Assembly: GCF_043555885.1 (NCBI RefSeq)
Contig: NZ_JBIGHX010000006.1
Location: 288,760-352,759, forward strand
DNA from: Pelomonas lactea
GTDB taxonomy: Bacteria > Pseudomonadota > Gammaproteobacteria > Burkholderiales > Burkholderiaceae_C
DNA: 64,000 bases
Direction of reading: 5' to 3'
The notes below the pieces were generated by a model, which searched no databases, was not told the DNA's origin, and worked only from the letters and a program-made list of their open reading frames with translations. Positions 11,132 through 19,633 of this stretch are shown here, piece after piece (within the stretch, counting starts at the first letter, position 1; each line of letters starts with the position of its first letter). Position numbers and translations under genes: made by a program.

Positions 11132-11827
11132 CTACATCCCCTTGAACCGCCCCCGCTGCGCGCGGCTGACCGGCAGCGGCTGCGCCAGGCCGCGCAGCTG
11201 TACCCACAGCTCGCCGTCTTCGCGCCGCTCGATGCGCTCGATGGCACGGGCGTTGACGACGGAGCCGCGATGGATCTGCCAGAACAGCTGCGGGTCCAGC
11301 TGTTCCATCAGCTCGCCCAGCGGCGTGCGCAGCAGCAGCTGTTCGCCGGTCTGGCTCAGCGCCCGCGTGTGGCGCAGTTCCGAGCGCAGCGCGGCGATGT
11401 GCGCCACGTCCATCAGCTTCATCGTGTTGCCGGTCCAGGCTTGCAGGAAGCGCAGCTTCTCGGCCGCCGGCTGCCCCTGCTGCTGCAGGCGCTGCACGGT
11501 GGCGGCCAGGCGCGCGGGCGTCAGCGGCTTGCGCAGGTAGTCCACCGCGCCGTGCTCGAAGGCGTCCAGCGCGTGCTCGGGGTGGGCCGTGACGAACACC
11601 AGCCGCGTGCCGGCCGGCGCCAGGCCGGCCAGCGACAGGCCATCGATGCCGGGCATGCGGATGTCCAGGAAGGCGATGTCCGGCCGCAGCTCGTCCAGCA
11701 GGCGGCGGGCCTCGGTGCCGCTGCGGGCGCGGGCCACGATGGTGAGGTCGGGCCAGGCGTCGGCCAGCAGCTGCTGGAGCTCGTCGAGCAGCTGGGGTTC
11801 GTCGTCGGCGATGAGGGCGGTGGTCAT
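11132..11827 (-). CDS. LytTR-family response regulator
   Basis: The product is 231 residues. Residues 1-120 form a receiver domain: acidic pair DDE near the start, phosphoacceptor Asp in FLDIRMPGIDG, Thr in FVTAHPEHAL and Lys in YLRKPLTP. Residues about 130-231 form a LytTR DNA-binding domain (LLRTPLGELMEQLDPQLFWQIHRGSVVN). The start codon overlaps the stop of the upstream histidine kinase by four bases (ATGA), so the two form a translationally coupled two-component pair. Targets are unknown. Confidence 0.92.
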   Translation of the reverse strand: MTTALIADDEPQLLDELQQLLADAWPDLTIVARARSGTEARRLLDELRPDIAFLDIRMPGIDGLSLAGLAPAGTRLVFVTAHPEHALDAFEHGAVDYLRKPLTPARLAATVQRLQQQGQPAAEKLRFLQAWTGNTMKLMDVAHIAALRSELRHTRALSQTGEQLLLRTPLGELMEQLDPQLFWQIHRGSVVNARAIERIERREDGELWVQLRGLAQPLPVSRAQRGRFKGM

Positions 11828-12885
11828 GCCAGTGGCAGTGTCAGGCAGGCCTCGGTGAGGCCGTCGGCGGTGGTAGCCAGCGTCAGCGCGGCCGCGTCGC
11901 TGTGCAGCGCGCGCAGGCGCTGGCGCAGGTTGGCCAGCGCCAGGCCGTGGCCGGCGGGCTCGGCGTCGTGGCGCAGCGGGCAGCCGCTGTTGACGACGCG
12001 CAGCCGCAACCCGGCGCCGTCGCGTTCGGCCGTCAGCCGCACCTCGCCGCCGGCCTCGCTGGGCTCGATGCCGTGCTGGATCGCGTTCTCCACCAGCGGC
12101 TGCAGCATCAGCGGCGGCAGCGGCAGGTCCAGCAGCGCGGTGTCCACGTCGATGCGCCAGACCAGCCGCCCGCCCAGCCGCAGCGCCATGATGGCGAGGT
12201 AGTGATCGACGATCTGGCACTCCTCGCCCAGCGTGGACTCGGCCTGCCGCGCGCGGGTGAGCGCGATGTCGAACAGGCCGCTGACGGCGTCCAGCAGCGG
12301 CAGCGACTGGTCCGACCCCTGGCGGATGAAGCTGCGCAGCGTGGCCAGCGTGTTGAACAGGAAGTGCGGCTCTATCTGGGCCTGCAGCATCTGCAGTTCG
12401 GCGCGCAGCCGCGCGCGGTCCTGCTCCACGCGGCGCAGCGCGCGCAGGCGGCGCAGGCCCTGCGTCAGCGGCAGTCCCAGCAACGCGGCGCCGAAGCTCA
12501 GGTGCAGCCAGAAGCGGGTGAGCCGGTCGGCGGGCTGTGGCGACGCGCTCACCAGCGCCTGTTCGATGACCCAGCCCAGCGTGGCACCCGCCAGCAGGGC
12601 CACGAGCAGGATGGCGGGCAGCAGTGCGTCGTCCTGTGGGCGGGTGCGCCGGGCCAGCAGGCCGCACAGGCCGTCGGCGGCGGCATGGCCGGCCCACAAG
12701 CCCAGCGACAGCGCCCACGCGGGGTGGCCGCGCAGGAAGACCGCGGACAGCCCGAACAGTGCCAGCCCGGCCAGCAGCGGCGCGGGCCGGCGCCAGCCCA
12801 CGCCCTCCTCGCGGACGGCCTGGGCCAGGTCGCTGCCGAACGTGGGTGCGGCCGTGCTCAGCGTGTTGTTCAACGCGGTGTTCAA
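11824..12885 (-). CDS. LytS-type membrane sensor histidine kinase
   Basis: The product is 353 residues. The N-terminal third holds four hydrophobic segments (including PLLAGLALFGLSAVFL and ILLVALLAGATLGWVIEQAL). The phosphoacceptor helix follows with IEPHFLFNTL, the His-kinase motif of the LytS/YpdA type (PF06580). An N-box (LQPLVENAIQHGIEPS) and an ATP-binding lid region (GHGLALANLRQRLRAL) come next. It overlaps by four bases both the upstream secreted-protein gene and the downstream regulator, a tight three-gene unit. The signal sensed is not evident; there is no large extracytoplasmic loop. Confidence 0.92.
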   Translation of the reverse strand: MNTALNNTLSTAAPTFGSDLAQAVREEGVGWRRPAPLLAGLALFGLSAVFLRGHPAWALSLGLWAGHAAADGLCGLLARRTRPQDDALLPAILLVALLAGATLGWVIEQALVSASPQPADRLTRFWLHLSFGAALLGLPLTQGLRRLRALRRVEQDRARLRAELQMLQAQIEPHFLFNTLATLRSFIRQGSDQSLPLLDAVSGLFDIALTRARQAESTLGEECQIVDHYLAIMALRLGGRLVWRIDVDTALLDLPLPPLMLQPLVENAIQHGIEPSEAGGEVRLTAERDGAGLRLRVVNSGCPLRHDAEPAGHGLALANLRQRLRALHSDAAALTLATTADGLTEACLTLPLA

Positions 12886-13451
12886 GGCGGCGTCAGCGCG
12901 CGGGGCTGGCGCGGCAGCACGGGCGCACCGCTCTCACCGGTGACGGCCACGCTGTTGCCCACCACCTCGAGCTGGAACTTCGTGGCCTGCAGCTGGCCGG
13001 CTCCGTTGAGCAGGAACCCGAAGCTCAGCGCGGTGGCGTCGGCCGGGATGTCCAGCACGACCTCGGCGGGCTGCCACGCGAAGCTGCCGCGCAGCGGGCG
13101 GTTGTACATGTTGTCGAAGGCGGCGGCGCGCTGGCCGACGTCGGCGCGCATCCACAGCCCGCCCCAGGCGGCCAGTTGGTCGGCGCGCAGCTGGGCGGTC
13201 AGGCGCACGCGCTTGCCGGCGTAGTCGGTGCCGGCCACCTGCTGCATCAGCGTCGTGAAGCCGGTCGTGCCGGGTTGGCAGTCCAGGCTGAATACGCGTG
13301 TGCTGGGGGCGCCGCTGGCGGGCACGACGTCGCCCTTGCAGGTCTGGGCGTCGCCGGTCTGCAGCCAGCCGGGCGGCAGGCTCTCGGGCTTGGCCAGCGC
13401 GGTGGCGAGCACGCCGACGCCGATGGCGGCAACGATGGCGGAGGCTTTCAT
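12882..13451 (-). CDS. Unrecognised exported protein, first gene of the LytS/LytTR operon
   Basis: A 189-residue protein with a short signal sequence (MKASAIVAAIGVGVLATALA). The mature part has two cysteines (QTCKGD and LDCQPG) and a beta-rich pattern (RVRLTAQLRADQL, LWMRADVG, FGFLLNGAGQLQATKF) that resembles a carbohydrate-binding-like jelly roll, but I cannot name the family. Its stop codon overlaps the start of the histidine-kinase gene by four bases. It could be a periplasmic partner of the sensor; that role is inference from position only. Confidence 0.7.
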   Translation of the reverse strand: MKASAIVAAIGVGVLATALAKPESLPPGWLQTGDAQTCKGDVVPASGAPSTRVFSLDCQPGTTGFTTLMQQVAGTDYAGKRVRLTAQLRADQLAAWGGLWMRADVGQRAAAFDNMYNRPLRGSFAWQPAEVVLDIPADATALSFGFLLNGAGQLQATKFQLEVVGNSVAVTGESGAPVLPRQPRALTPP

Positions 13452-13585
13452 CGATCAATCTCCCGTGGCGGGCCAGGATCGGCCCGCACGCAGACTAGGG
13501 CGGCGACGCCCGCACCGCGGGGCAATGGGGCGAACGGCACCGGCGCGTGCAGCAAGGGTCGAAATGCCGACATCAACGCAGGCGC

Positions 13586-14872
13586 TCAGGGCGAGCGCAG
13601 CAGCGGCAGCGCGTCCAGCCGCCGTTCGATCTCCGCCTGCATGCGGCGGTACGGCGGTGCGTCCACGCCGCCGTAGGTGGCGAGGAATTCGCGCTCGCTG
13701 AGGAATTCCGGCAGGTCGGCCACGTCGGGCATGAAGTCGCTCTCTGCCACGCCGCGCGCCAGCCGCGCCTGCAGCGCCCGCGGGTCACGCTGAGCCAGCA
13801 GCCCCAGGCGCGTGCCGGCACGGTCGGCGGCAATGTCGTTGAAGCTGAAGCCACTGCCGTCGCGCAGGTCGGCCGTCTCCTTGTAGACGCCGATGGCGTT
13901 GGCCAGCGGCCCGCCGCCCTCCAGCGCCAGCACGGCAGAGATCAGCAGGTGCTGCGGGAAGTCATCGCGGCCGGCCAGGGTCACCGTCACCCGCCGCGGG
14001 TAGGGCGCCGCCCGCAGCGCCGGCACCAGGTCGGAGAGGCGCCGGCCGGTGGATTGCAGCGCCAGCGTCAGCAGCGCCGCACGGTTCTCGGCGACCGCAT
14101 CGCCACCGCCGACGCTGCGCTGGCTGGCGAGCGTGAACAGCGGCGGCAGCAGGCGCGCCAGCGACAGGCCGGCGCCGCCGCCCGCCGCGGCATGCGCCTG
14201 GATCGCGCCGGTCAGCGCCTGGGCATAGGCCGTCAGGCGGGCCTGCTCTGCGGGCGGCAGCACGGTGCCGAGCAGGCGCTGCAGGCCGTCATCGCCCCAT
14301 TCATAGACCACGTCGAGCCGCGCCGGCTTCAGGCGCACGCGCTGCACCATGTCCAGCGCCAGCGACCCCTCCGGCGTGGCGTTCAGCCGCTCGGCCAGGC
14401 GCGGCAGCAACCGGGCGGCCACCCAGGCCGGCACCGGCAGGCGGCCCACGGTCACGTCTTCGAGGGCGGGCAGCCCCGGCGTCTCGCGCAGCGTGGCGGC
14501 GATGTTCAGCCAGGCCGCGATGGGGCTGTGGGGCAGAGGCAGGCTGGCCTGCAGATGGGCGCTCCCAGCCTCCAGCACCAGCTGTGCCGACGCGCCGGGC
14601 ACCAGCCGGCGTGCCAGCTGGTGCAGCACGAGGTTGGCCTCCCGCTCGGAGGCGACCAGCGTGCGAAGCGGGCCGGGCGTTTGCCGGCGCGGGTCGTTGC
14701 GGCGCAGGAAGTCGCGCGCCCGGGCGATGTCCGCCGCCGACACCTCGGCCGGCCCCGGCCAGCGTGGCGCGCGCTGCACCGCCAGGGCCAGTGCCAGCAA
14801 GGCGGCCACCGCCAGGGCCAGCGCCGCCCAGGCGACGGCCCTCAGCCCTCGCCGCAGGGCGGGCCGGCTCAC
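13586..14872 (-). CDS. Unrecognised membrane-anchored protein coupled to dps
   Basis: The frame gives 428 residues from a GTG at 14872 that overlaps the dps stop codon (GTGA), so translation is probably coupled to dps. No in-frame ATG gives a sensible N-terminus, and reading further upstream only produces a shadow of dps. After MSRPALRRGLRAVAW comes one strong membrane segment (AALALAVAALLALALAV), then about 390 residues probably outside the membrane. Recognisable segments are RDFLRRNDPRRQTPG, GSGFSFNDIAADRAGTRLG and ESDFMPDVADLPEFLSE, none of which I can assign. No function is proposed beyond a possible link with stress survival through dps. Confidence 0.7.
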   Translation of the reverse strand: MSRPALRRGLRAVAWAALALAVAALLALALAVQRAPRWPGPAEVSAADIARARDFLRRNDPRRQTPGPLRTLVASEREANLVLHQLARRLVPGASAQLVLEAGSAHLQASLPLPHSPIAAWLNIAATLRETPGLPALEDVTVGRLPVPAWVAARLLPRLAERLNATPEGSLALDMVQRVRLKPARLDVVYEWGDDGLQRLLGTVLPPAEQARLTAYAQALTGAIQAHAAAGGGAGLSLARLLPPLFTLASQRSVGGGDAVAENRAALLTLALQSTGRRLSDLVPALRAAPYPRRVTVTLAGRDDFPQHLLISAVLALEGGGPLANAIGVYKETADLRDGSGFSFNDIAADRAGTRLGLLAQRDPRALQARLARGVAESDFMPDVADLPEFLSEREFLATYGGVDAPPYRRMQAEIERRLDALPLLRSP

Positions 14873-15363
14873 TCCTCCAGCAGGCTGCGCAGCATCCAGG
14901 CGGTCTGCTCGTGCACGGTGATGCGCTGCGTCAGCAGGTCGGCCGTGGGCTCGTCGCTGGCCTTGTCGACGGCGGGGAACAGCTCGCGGGCGGTGCGCGC
15001 CACGGCCTCGTGGCCTTCCTTCAGGATGCGCACCATCTCCAGCGCCTTGGGCGGCTTGGCGGGCGCATCGGGCAGGCCGCTGAGCTTGGCGAACTGCGCG
15101 TAGCTGCCGGGGGCGGCATGGCCCAGCGAGCGGATGCGCTCGGCGACCGGGTCCACGGCGTTCCACAGCTCGGTGTACTGGGCCATGAACATCGCGTGCA
15201 GGCTGTTGAACATCGGCCCGGTGACGTTCCAGTGGAAGTTGTGCGTCGTCAGGTACAGCGTGTAGGTCTCGGCCAGCAGCTTGGACAGGCCGGCGACGAT
15301 GGTGGCGCGGTCCTTGTCGCTGATGCCGATGCTGATGGCGGGGGCGGGCGTCTTCTTGGGCAT
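14869..15363 (-). CDS. dps: Dps ferritin-like DNA-protection protein
   Basis: A 164-residue protein of normal Dps length. The ferroxidase-site pattern is visible: NFHWNVTGPMF with its His and Trp, then the Asp/Glu-containing helix ending NAVDPVAERIRSLG. The C-terminal four-helix-bundle sequence TVHEQTAWMLRSLL is also typical. Dps forms 12-mers that bind DNA and oxidise ferrous iron with peroxide. The start at 15363 (MPKKTPAPA) has a CGGAG site eight bases upstream; 20 extra in-frame codons upstream look non-coding. OxyR, which controls dps in many proteobacteria, is encoded about 1.6 kb away. Confidence 0.95.
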   Translation of the reverse strand: MPKKTPAPAISIGISDKDRATIVAGLSKLLAETYTLYLTTHNFHWNVTGPMFNSLHAMFMAQYTELWNAVDPVAERIRSLGHAAPGSYAQFAKLSGLPDAPAKPPKALEMVRILKEGHEAVARTARELFPAVDKASDEPTADLLTQRITVHEQTAWMLRSLLEE

Positions 15364-15422
15364 GGGGGGCTCCGGGTGACAACTCGGCAAGCCTACCGGA
15401 AGTGGCGAGCCCGGGCCGCTCA

Positions 15423-15463
15423 CGAAAGAAAGCCCGCCGGCGCCGGAAGGGCGCTGGCGGGCT
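15423..15463 (-). terminator. Intrinsic terminator after the PEP-CTERM metalloprotease
   Basis: Read on the minus strand, the arms AGCCCGCCAGCGCC and GGCGCCGGCGGGCT pair over 14 positions with one G-T wobble, and a TTTCTTTC tract follows at once. It begins just past the metalloprotease stop codon and before dps, so it should end that transcript. Confidence 0.8.
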
Positions 15464-15484
15464 GCTTGCAGCGGGTTGCCGGGA

Positions 15485-16771
15485 TCAGTCGGCGCGGCGG
15501 CGGCGCTGGCTCATGAAGCCCAGCACGCCCAGGCCCAGGGCCAGCATGCCCCAGGTGCCGGGTTCCGGCACGGCGACGGCCACGCCGTCCATCGCGTAGA
15601 TGTCGGCGGAGCTGACCGAGTAACCCTTGTCCGTCAGCGCGTTGACATGGGTGTTCCAGCCCATCGCGTCGAACGCGGCGATGTCGTTGCGCGACACGTT
15701 CTCGGTGTAGCAGGGTGAGGAGGTCGGGTCCATGATGCCGACCTGGCGCGAGCTCTGGAAGCAGCCAAGCGCGTCGGGGTCGTTGAAGGCGATGTTGTCC
15801 TTCCAGTGGGAGGCCTGAGCGCCGTCGCCGGAGAACTCCCCTGTGGAGAAGGTGGCGGGCTCCTGGAAGGCGGAGTCCCGCAGTCCGAACACGCTCTTGC
15901 CGTCGATGGAGAAGTAGGCCGGGCGGTTGGCCGACCACTGCAGGATGGCCTTGCCGTCCGTGCCGATCGAGTTGCCGTAGCGGAACAGGTCCAGCGTGCT
16001 GCCGACGGGCAGCTCGGCGATGTCCGTGAAGCCGAAGTCGCCGGCCTCGAACGGGGCGGCCAGCGGGCCCTTGCCGTGCATCAGGATGTCGAAGGTGTCG
16101 GTGCCGCTGACGAAGCCGAGGGCATGGCCCAGCTCGTGCACGGCGACGGCGGTGAAGTCGTACTTGCCGGCGTCGATGCCGTTGCTCGGGTTGTAGTCGA
16201 ACGCGAACTGGCTGCTGAACTGGATGCTGGCGTCGTACTTGTTCAGCGGCGCCACCTGGTTCGTCAGGCCCAGCGCCTTGATGACGGACTGGTTGACGTC
16301 CAGGTAGTTGTTGATCGCGGCGTTGCCGGTGCGGGTGACGGTGGCGTCCTGGATGCCCAGTTTGTTGGCAACGTCGAGGTAGTTGTTGGTGCGGATGGTG
16401 AGGCCGCCACCGGCGTTGAGCTTGGACAGGTTGGCCACGGCGATGGCGTCCAGCGCCGTCGTGCCGGTGCTGGCCAGACCCTGGTAGACGTCGCTCACGG
16501 CGACGGCGCTGGAGTAGCTGCGCGTGGAGCCCAGTACCCGGTCGCCAAGCGCGTTGAAGCCGATCTCGATCTTGACGGTGACGTTGTTGGTCAGCGTCTT
16601 GTTCCAGTAGTTGGCGGCCTTCTGGAAGGCCAGCAGCGCCTCTGCGCCGTTGGGCGAGGTGCCGAAGCTGTTGGTCGGGTCGACCAGCACGATGTCAAGG
16701 GCGACGGCCGGCGCGGCGCAGCTGATGGCTGCGGCGGCGGCGATGGCGTGCAAGAGGCGGGTACGGCTCAC
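15485..16771 (-). CDS. PEP-CTERM-anchored zinc metalloprotease-like protein
   Basis: The product is 428 residues from a GTG start at 16771, preceded by AGGAG at eight bases. A signal peptide (MSRTRLLHAIAAAAAISCAAPAVA) leads to a secreted domain. The zinc motif HELGHALGF (HExxH) lies mid-protein, with a following DTFDILMHGKGP segment. The C-terminus has the exosortase sorting signal: VPEPGTWG, a hydrophobic helix and the basic tail SQRRRRAD. This combination matches the NF038122-type PEP-CTERM metalloproteases. PEP-CTERM proteins are processed by exosortase and linked to exopolysaccharide or the surface, so the genome should encode an exosortase elsewhere. Substrate is unknown. Confidence 0.88.
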   Translation of the reverse strand: MSRTRLLHAIAAAAAISCAAPAVALDIVLVDPTNSFGTSPNGAEALLAFQKAANYWNKTLTNNVTVKIEIGFNALGDRVLGSTRSYSSAVAVSDVYQGLASTGTTALDAIAVANLSKLNAGGGLTIRTNNYLDVANKLGIQDATVTRTGNAAINNYLDVNQSVIKALGLTNQVAPLNKYDASIQFSSQFAFDYNPSNGIDAGKYDFTAVAVHELGHALGFVSGTDTFDILMHGKGPLAAPFEAGDFGFTDIAELPVGSTLDLFRYGNSIGTDGKAILQWSANRPAYFSIDGKSVFGLRDSAFQEPATFSTGEFSGDGAQASHWKDNIAFNDPDALGCFQSSRQVGIMDPTSSPCYTENVSRNDIAAFDAMGWNTHVNALTDKGYSVSSADIYAMDGVAVAVPEPGTWGMLALGLGVLGFMSQRRRRAD

Positions 16772-16793
16772 GGAAAACACTCCTGGTTGGGAC

Positions 16794-16823
16794 AAAAAAG
16801 CGCGGCGCTGCTCATGCAGCGCC
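16794..16823 (-). terminator. Intrinsic terminator after oxyR
   Basis: On the minus strand GGCGCTGC-ATGA-GCAGCGCC forms an eight-pair hairpin, followed by GCGC and six T residues. It sits between the oxyR stop (16924) and the metalloprotease start (16771), separating the two transcription units. The metalloprotease promoter must therefore lie very close to its start or overlap the hairpin. Confidence 0.8.
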
Positions 16824-16923
16824 GGGTCCCGCCGAGGATAGATTCGTGACAAAGCGTGAACTTGTTCTCGCTCCCCGCAGTTGGTGGGCGGGATTTCCCC
16901 GGGCTTGCCGGGTGTGAAGACGC

Positions 16924-17844
16924 TCAGGACAGGCGCGTCACGCCGCCCAGCTCGCAGGCGTAGATGGCGTTGCGCAGCGCGGCGATGGCCTCGTAGCGCG
17001 TGAAGCTGCGCCGCCAGGCCAGCACGACGCGGCGGGTGGGCACCGGGGCGCTGAACGGCACGAAGCGCAGGTGGGCCGACGGGTCGCGCGCCACGGACAG
17101 CTTGGGCACCACCGTCACGCCCATGCCCGAGGCCACCATGTGCTTGATGGTCTCCAGCGACGAGCCCTCGAAGCTGCGGCGGATGCCCTCGGCGTCGCTG
17201 GAGAAGCGCGCGAACTCGGGGCAGACCTCCAGCACGTGGTCGCGGAAGCAGTGGCCCGTGCCCAGCAGCAGCATGGTTTCGCGCTTGAGTTCCTCGGCGC
17301 TGATGGTGGCGCGGTCGGCCAGCGGGTGCGAGGCCGGCAGCGCGACGACGAAGGGCTCGTCGTAGAGCTGGGCCGTGGCCAGGCCGGTGTCCGGGAAGGG
17401 CTCGGCCATGATGGCGCAGTCCAGCTCGCCGGTGCGCAGCATCTCCAGCAGCTTCACCGTGAAGTTCTCCTGCAGCATCAGCGGCATCTGCGGGTACTGC
17501 TCGATGGTGTGCTTGACCAGCTCGGGCAGCAGGTAGGGCCCGATGGTGTAGATGATCCCGAGGCGCAGCGCGCCGGCCAGCGGGTCCTTGCCGCGCTTGG
17601 CGATCTCCTTGATGGCGCCGGCCTGGTCCAGCACGGACTGCGCCTGGCGCACGATCTCCTCGCCCAGCGGCGTCACGCTGACCTCGCTGCCGCCGCGCTC
17701 GAAGATCTTGACGTCCAGCTCCTCCTCCAGCTTCTTGATCGCGACGGACAGCGTCGGCTGCGACACGAAGCAGGCCTCGGCGGCGCGGCCGAAATGGCGT
17801 TCGCGCGCGACGGCGACGATGTAGCGGAGCTCTGTCAGGGTCAT
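16924..17844 (-). CDS. oxyR: Hydrogen-peroxide sensor OxyR (LysR family)
   Basis: A LysR-type regulator of 306 residues. The N-terminal winged helix-turn-helix reads FGRAAEACFVSQPTLSVAIK. In the effector domain the redox pair lies in GHCFRDHVLEVC, with cysteines at residues 199 and 208, the same numbers as the disulfide-forming pair of E. coli OxyR. This makes the OxyR assignment firm. OxyR senses peroxide and activates antioxidant genes such as dps, ahpC and katG. It is divergent from panB across 65 bases and followed by an intrinsic terminator. Confidence 0.96.
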   Translation of the reverse strand: MTLTELRYIVAVARERHFGRAAEACFVSQPTLSVAIKKLEEELDVKIFERGGSEVSVTPLGEEIVRQAQSVLDQAGAIKEIAKRGKDPLAGALRLGIIYTIGPYLLPELVKHTIEQYPQMPLMLQENFTVKLLEMLRTGELDCAIMAEPFPDTGLATAQLYDEPFVVALPASHPLADRATISAEELKRETMLLLGTGHCFRDHVLEVCPEFARFSSDAEGIRRSFEGSSLETIKHMVASGMGVTVVPKLSVARDPSAHLRFVPFSAPVPTRRVVLAWRRSFTRYEAIAALRNAIYACELGGVTRLS

Positions 17845-17909
17845 AGGCCCGAACGCTACACTGCCGCCGCCCCACGAGGGCTCCCAGGGTTTATACCGAG
17901 GTACCTCCC
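17845..17909. promoter_or_regulatory. oxyR-panB divergent intergenic region
   Basis: Only 65 bases separate the two start codons, so both promoters and any OxyR autoregulatory site must overlap here or extend into the genes. A TTTATA element at about 17889 could be a -10 box for panB. I cannot define a convincing OxyR site by eye. Confidence 0.35.
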
Positions 17910-18716
17910 ATGACAGATCGCAAGCCGATGACCCTGCCGCGCCTGGCGCAGATGCATGCCCGCGGCGAGAAGATCGCCATGCTGACCTGCTACGACGCGG
18001 CCTTCGCGTCGCTGCTGGACGAGGCCGGCGTGGACATCCTGCTGATCGGCGATTCGCTGGGCAATGTGCTGCAGGGCCGCGGCTCCACGGCGCCGGTGAG
18101 CCTGGAGGACATGGTTTATCACACGTTCTGCGTGTCGCGCGGCCACCGGTGGGCCTGGATCGTGGCCGACCTGCCGTTCGACAGCTATCACGTCAGCAAG
18201 GAAGAGGCCTGGAAGAGCGCCGCCGCGCTGGTCAAGGCCGGCGCCCACATGGTGAAGCTCGAAGGCGGCGGCTGGACGACCGAGACGGTGCGTTTCTTGA
18301 GCGAACGCGGCATCCCGGTCTGCGTGCACCTGGGCTTCACGCCGCAGACGGTGAACGCGCTGGGCGGCTTCAAGGTACAGGGCCGCGACGAGGAGAGCGC
18401 CGCGCGCATCAAGCGCGAGTCGCAGGAGGCCGTCGAGGCCGGCGCGGCGATGCTGCTGTACGAGATGGTGCCGGCCGCGCTGGCCGCCGAGATCACCGCC
18501 GCGTCGCCGGTGCCCGTCATCGGCATCGGCGCGGGCGTGGGCACGTCGGGCCAGGTGCTGGTGCTGCACGACATGCTCAACATCACGCCGGGCAGGAAGC
18601 CCCGCTTCGTCAAGGACTTCATGGCCGGCAAGGACTCCGTGCTGGCGGCCGTGAAGGGCTATGTGGACGAGGTGAAGGCGGGGACCTTCCCGGTCAACGA
18701 GGTCCACGGGTTCTAG
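17910..18716 (+). CDS. panB: Ketopantoate hydroxymethyltransferase
   Basis: A 268-residue enzyme of normal length, converting 2-oxoisovalerate and methylene-tetrahydrofolate to ketopantoate in pantothenate/CoA synthesis. The conserved motifs are present: MLTCYDAAFASLLDEAG, LLIGDSLGNVLQG (magnesium site Asp), ADLPFDSYH, MVKLEGGG, GIPVCVHLGFTPQ and IGIGAG. panC follows after 82 bases in the same direction, forming the usual panBC pair. Confidence 0.97.
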   Translation: MTDRKPMTLPRLAQMHARGEKIAMLTCYDAAFASLLDEAGVDILLIGDSLGNVLQGRGSTAPVSLEDMVYHTFCVSRGHRWAWIVADLPFDSYHVSKEEAWKSAAALVKAGAHMVKLEGGGWTTETVRFLSERGIPVCVHLGFTPQTVNALGGFKVQGRDEESAARIKRESQEAVEAGAAMLLYEMVPAALAAEITAASPVPVIGIGAGVGTSGQVLVLHDMLNITPGRKPRFVKDFMAGKDSVLAAVKGYVDEVKAGTFPVNEVHGF

Positions 18717-18798
18717 GACAACATGCCCCCACGCTCGTTCTGCTCAGTGCCCGCCGAGGGGGCGCGTCAGCGGTTTCGGGCGACCGGGCACCACTGAC

Positions 18799-19632
18799 AT
18801 GCAAGTCATCCACACCATCCCCGAACTGCGCGACGCGCTCGCCATCCACCGCCAGCGCGGCTTCGTGCCGACGATGGGCAACCTGCACGACGGCCATCTG
18901 GCGCTGGTGAAGCAGGCGCGCGAGCTGGTGGGGCCGGCCGGCGCCGTGGTCGCCAGCATCTTCGTGAACCGGCTGCAGTTCGCGCCGCACGAGGACTTCG
19001 ACACCTACCCGCGCACGCTGGAGCGCGATTGCGAGCTGCTGGCGAGCGCCGGCTGCGACATCGTCTTCGCGCCGTCCGAGAAGGCCCTGTACCCCGAGCC
19101 GCAGGGCTACAAGGTGGTGCCGCCCCCCGAGCTGGCCGACATCCTGGAAGGCCACTTCCGCCCCGGCTTCTTCACCGGCGTCTGCACCGTCGTGCACAAG
19201 CTGTTCAACATCGTGCAGCCCACGCTGGCGGTGTTCGGCAAGAAGGACTACCAGCAGCTGATGGTGCTGCGCCGCATGACGGCGCAAATGGGCCTGCCCA
19301 TCGCCATCCACGGTGGCGAGACGCGCCGCAGCGCGCAAGGCCTGGCGCTGTCGTCGCGCAACGGCTACCTCAGCGAAGCCGAGAAGGTGGAGGCGCTGCG
19401 GCTGTCACGCACGCTCACGCAATTGATCGCGCGCTGGCGTGCCGGCGCGCGAGACTCGGCCGCGCTGGAAGCCGACGCGATGCAGTCGCTGCGCGATGCC
19501 GGCTGGGCGCCGGACTACGTCACACTGCGCCGCCAGCATGACCTGGGAGCGGCCGTCGAAGGCCAGCCGCTCGTGGCCCTCGCCGCTGCCAAGTTGGGCA
19601 GCACCCGTTTGATCGACAACCTCGAAGTTTGA
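18799..19632 (+). CDS. panC: Pantothenate synthetase
   Basis: The product is 277 residues and ligates pantoate and beta-alanine using ATP. The nucleotide-binding MGNLHDGHLAL (HxGH) lies near the N-terminus. VASIFVNRLQFAPHEDFDTYPRT, FFTGVCTVVHKLFNIVQP, FGKKDYQQL and LALSSRNGYLS match the family's active-site segments. It follows panB. A cyclophilin lipoprotein gene begins one base after its stop codon. Confidence 0.97.
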   Translation: MQVIHTIPELRDALAIHRQRGFVPTMGNLHDGHLALVKQARELVGPAGAVVASIFVNRLQFAPHEDFDTYPRTLERDCELLASAGCDIVFAPSEKALYPEPQGYKVVPPPELADILEGHFRPGFFTGVCTVVHKLFNIVQPTLAVFGKKDYQQLMVLRRMTAQMGLPIAIHGGETRRSAQGLALSSRNGYLSEAEKVEALRLSRTLTQLIARWRAGARDSAALEADAMQSLRDAGWAPDYVTLRRQHDLGAAVEGQPLVALAAAKLGSTRLIDNLEV

Positions 19633-19633
19633 A

